Assembly (NCBI GenBank): GCA_050249235.1
Contig: JBFWQW010000045.1
Span: 1-21,721 of the forward strand
Direction of reading: 5' to 3'
Length of the DNA stretch: 21,721 nt
Source of the DNA: JAEKLB01 sp050249235
GTDB lineage: Bacteria > Actinomycetota > Acidimicrobiia > Acidimicrobiales > CADCSY01
The notes beneath the pieces are model-generated. The model saw nothing but the letters and a program-made list of their open reading frames with translations. It searched no databases and was not told the DNA's origin. Shown in pieces: positions 21,547 to 21,721 of the stretch; positions within the stretch are counted from its first letter, which is position 1, and every line of letters begins with the position of its first letter. A program made the translations under genes and the position numbers.

Positions 21547-21721
21547 TCACACGGCCCCCTCGGTGGCGGTGGTGGCGGCGGTCGCGGCCGGGTCGGTGGC
21601 CGGGGCCGGCCCCGGCCGGCCCACGACCATCCGGATCATCTCGACCGTCTCGACGAACACGTGGTGCCACCCGTGCCGGAGGTCCCCGACGTAGGCGGCC
21701 AGGCCGACGTGGGTGGCGGCG
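21547..21721 (-). CDS. C-terminal end of an unidentified protein
   Basis: The minus strand is open from the window's right edge to TGA (21549-21547), giving 57 residues. The first part has a mixed hydrophobic pattern with 'YVGDLRHGWHHVFVETVEM', and the end is an Ala/Thr/Pro-rich tail like those of other genes here. Codon third positions are almost all G or C in this frame, and the stop sits 73 bases before the FkbH-type start. It therefore looks like the real upstream member of that operon. A GTG overlapping its stop (21548 region) opens a 27-codon frame ending at the FkbH start, which I think is not a gene. I do not recognise the family. Confidence 0.6.
   Translation of the reverse strand, partial: AATHVGLAAYVGDLRHGWHHVFVETVEMIRMVVGRPGPAPATDPAATAATTATEGAV

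Noticed and set aside
21470..21547. Short frame beginning with GTG overlapping the stop of the right-edge gene
   Set aside because: It has 27 codons or fewer, is Arg/Pro/Gly-rich, and ends overlapping the FkbH-type start codon; it is more likely a leader than a gene.

Overview
This 21.7 kb window is very GC-rich, with frequent GTG starts, one likely TTG start and genes that overlap by 1-10 bases. It looks like a chromosomal segment of a high-GC actinobacterium. An acidimicrobial lineage is a guess from overall character and was not tested. Nearly every gene belongs to a cell-surface polysaccharide (EPS, O-antigen-like or capsule-like) locus. I see no rRNA, tRNA, CRISPR array, transposase or phage gene.

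Layout. (1) 1-189 (+) is the C-terminal end of a protein with a concanavalin-like domain. (2) 3763-232 (-) encodes an FAD-dependent oxidoreductase, an NAD(P)-dependent sugar epimerase/reductase and a GT2 glycosyltransferase. (3) 4051-6818 (+) encodes a sugar C-methyltransferase, a glucose-1-phosphate cytidylyltransferase homologue and a PIG-L deacetylase. It is divergent from block 2 across a 287-base spacer. (4) 13704-6859 (-) is a tight six-gene operon: paratose-2-epimerase-like SDR, GT4, Wzz-like protein with a degenerate kinase half, O-antigen polymerase/ligase, a second GT4 and an RmlC-family epimerase. (5) 15144-13855 (-) is another GT4. (6) 17727-15196 (-) is a secreted GH26-like glycoside hydrolase with two concanavalin-like domains. 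(7) 21721-18002 (-) is the end of an unidentified gene, then an FkbH-type HAD protein, a free-standing acyl carrier protein and an aminopeptidase-like DUF4910/DUF2172 protein.

How it may work together (inference). The sugar enzymes would make one or more unusual nucleotide sugars, probably C-methylated and possibly deacetylated. The four glycosyltransferases would assemble a repeat unit, and the Wzz and Wzy-like proteins would polymerise it. The FkbH/ACP module could supply a three-carbon acyl decoration such as a glyceryl group. The GH26-like enzyme could trim or release the product. No initiating phosphoglycosyltransferase, Wzx flippase or sugar 4,6-dehydratase is visible, so the locus must continue outside the window or rely on genes elsewhere.

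The most interesting regulatory signal is a pair of sites resembling sigma-28 (FliA/WhiG) promoters: CTCAAG-N15-GCCGATG before the GH26 gene and TTCAAG-N16-GCCGAAG before the C-methyltransferase operon. Both end 65-66 bases before their start codons. They suggest that polymer synthesis and trimming are tied to a motility or developmental programme. No gene-free stretch exceeds 300 bases; the longest are 3764-4050 and 17728-18001.
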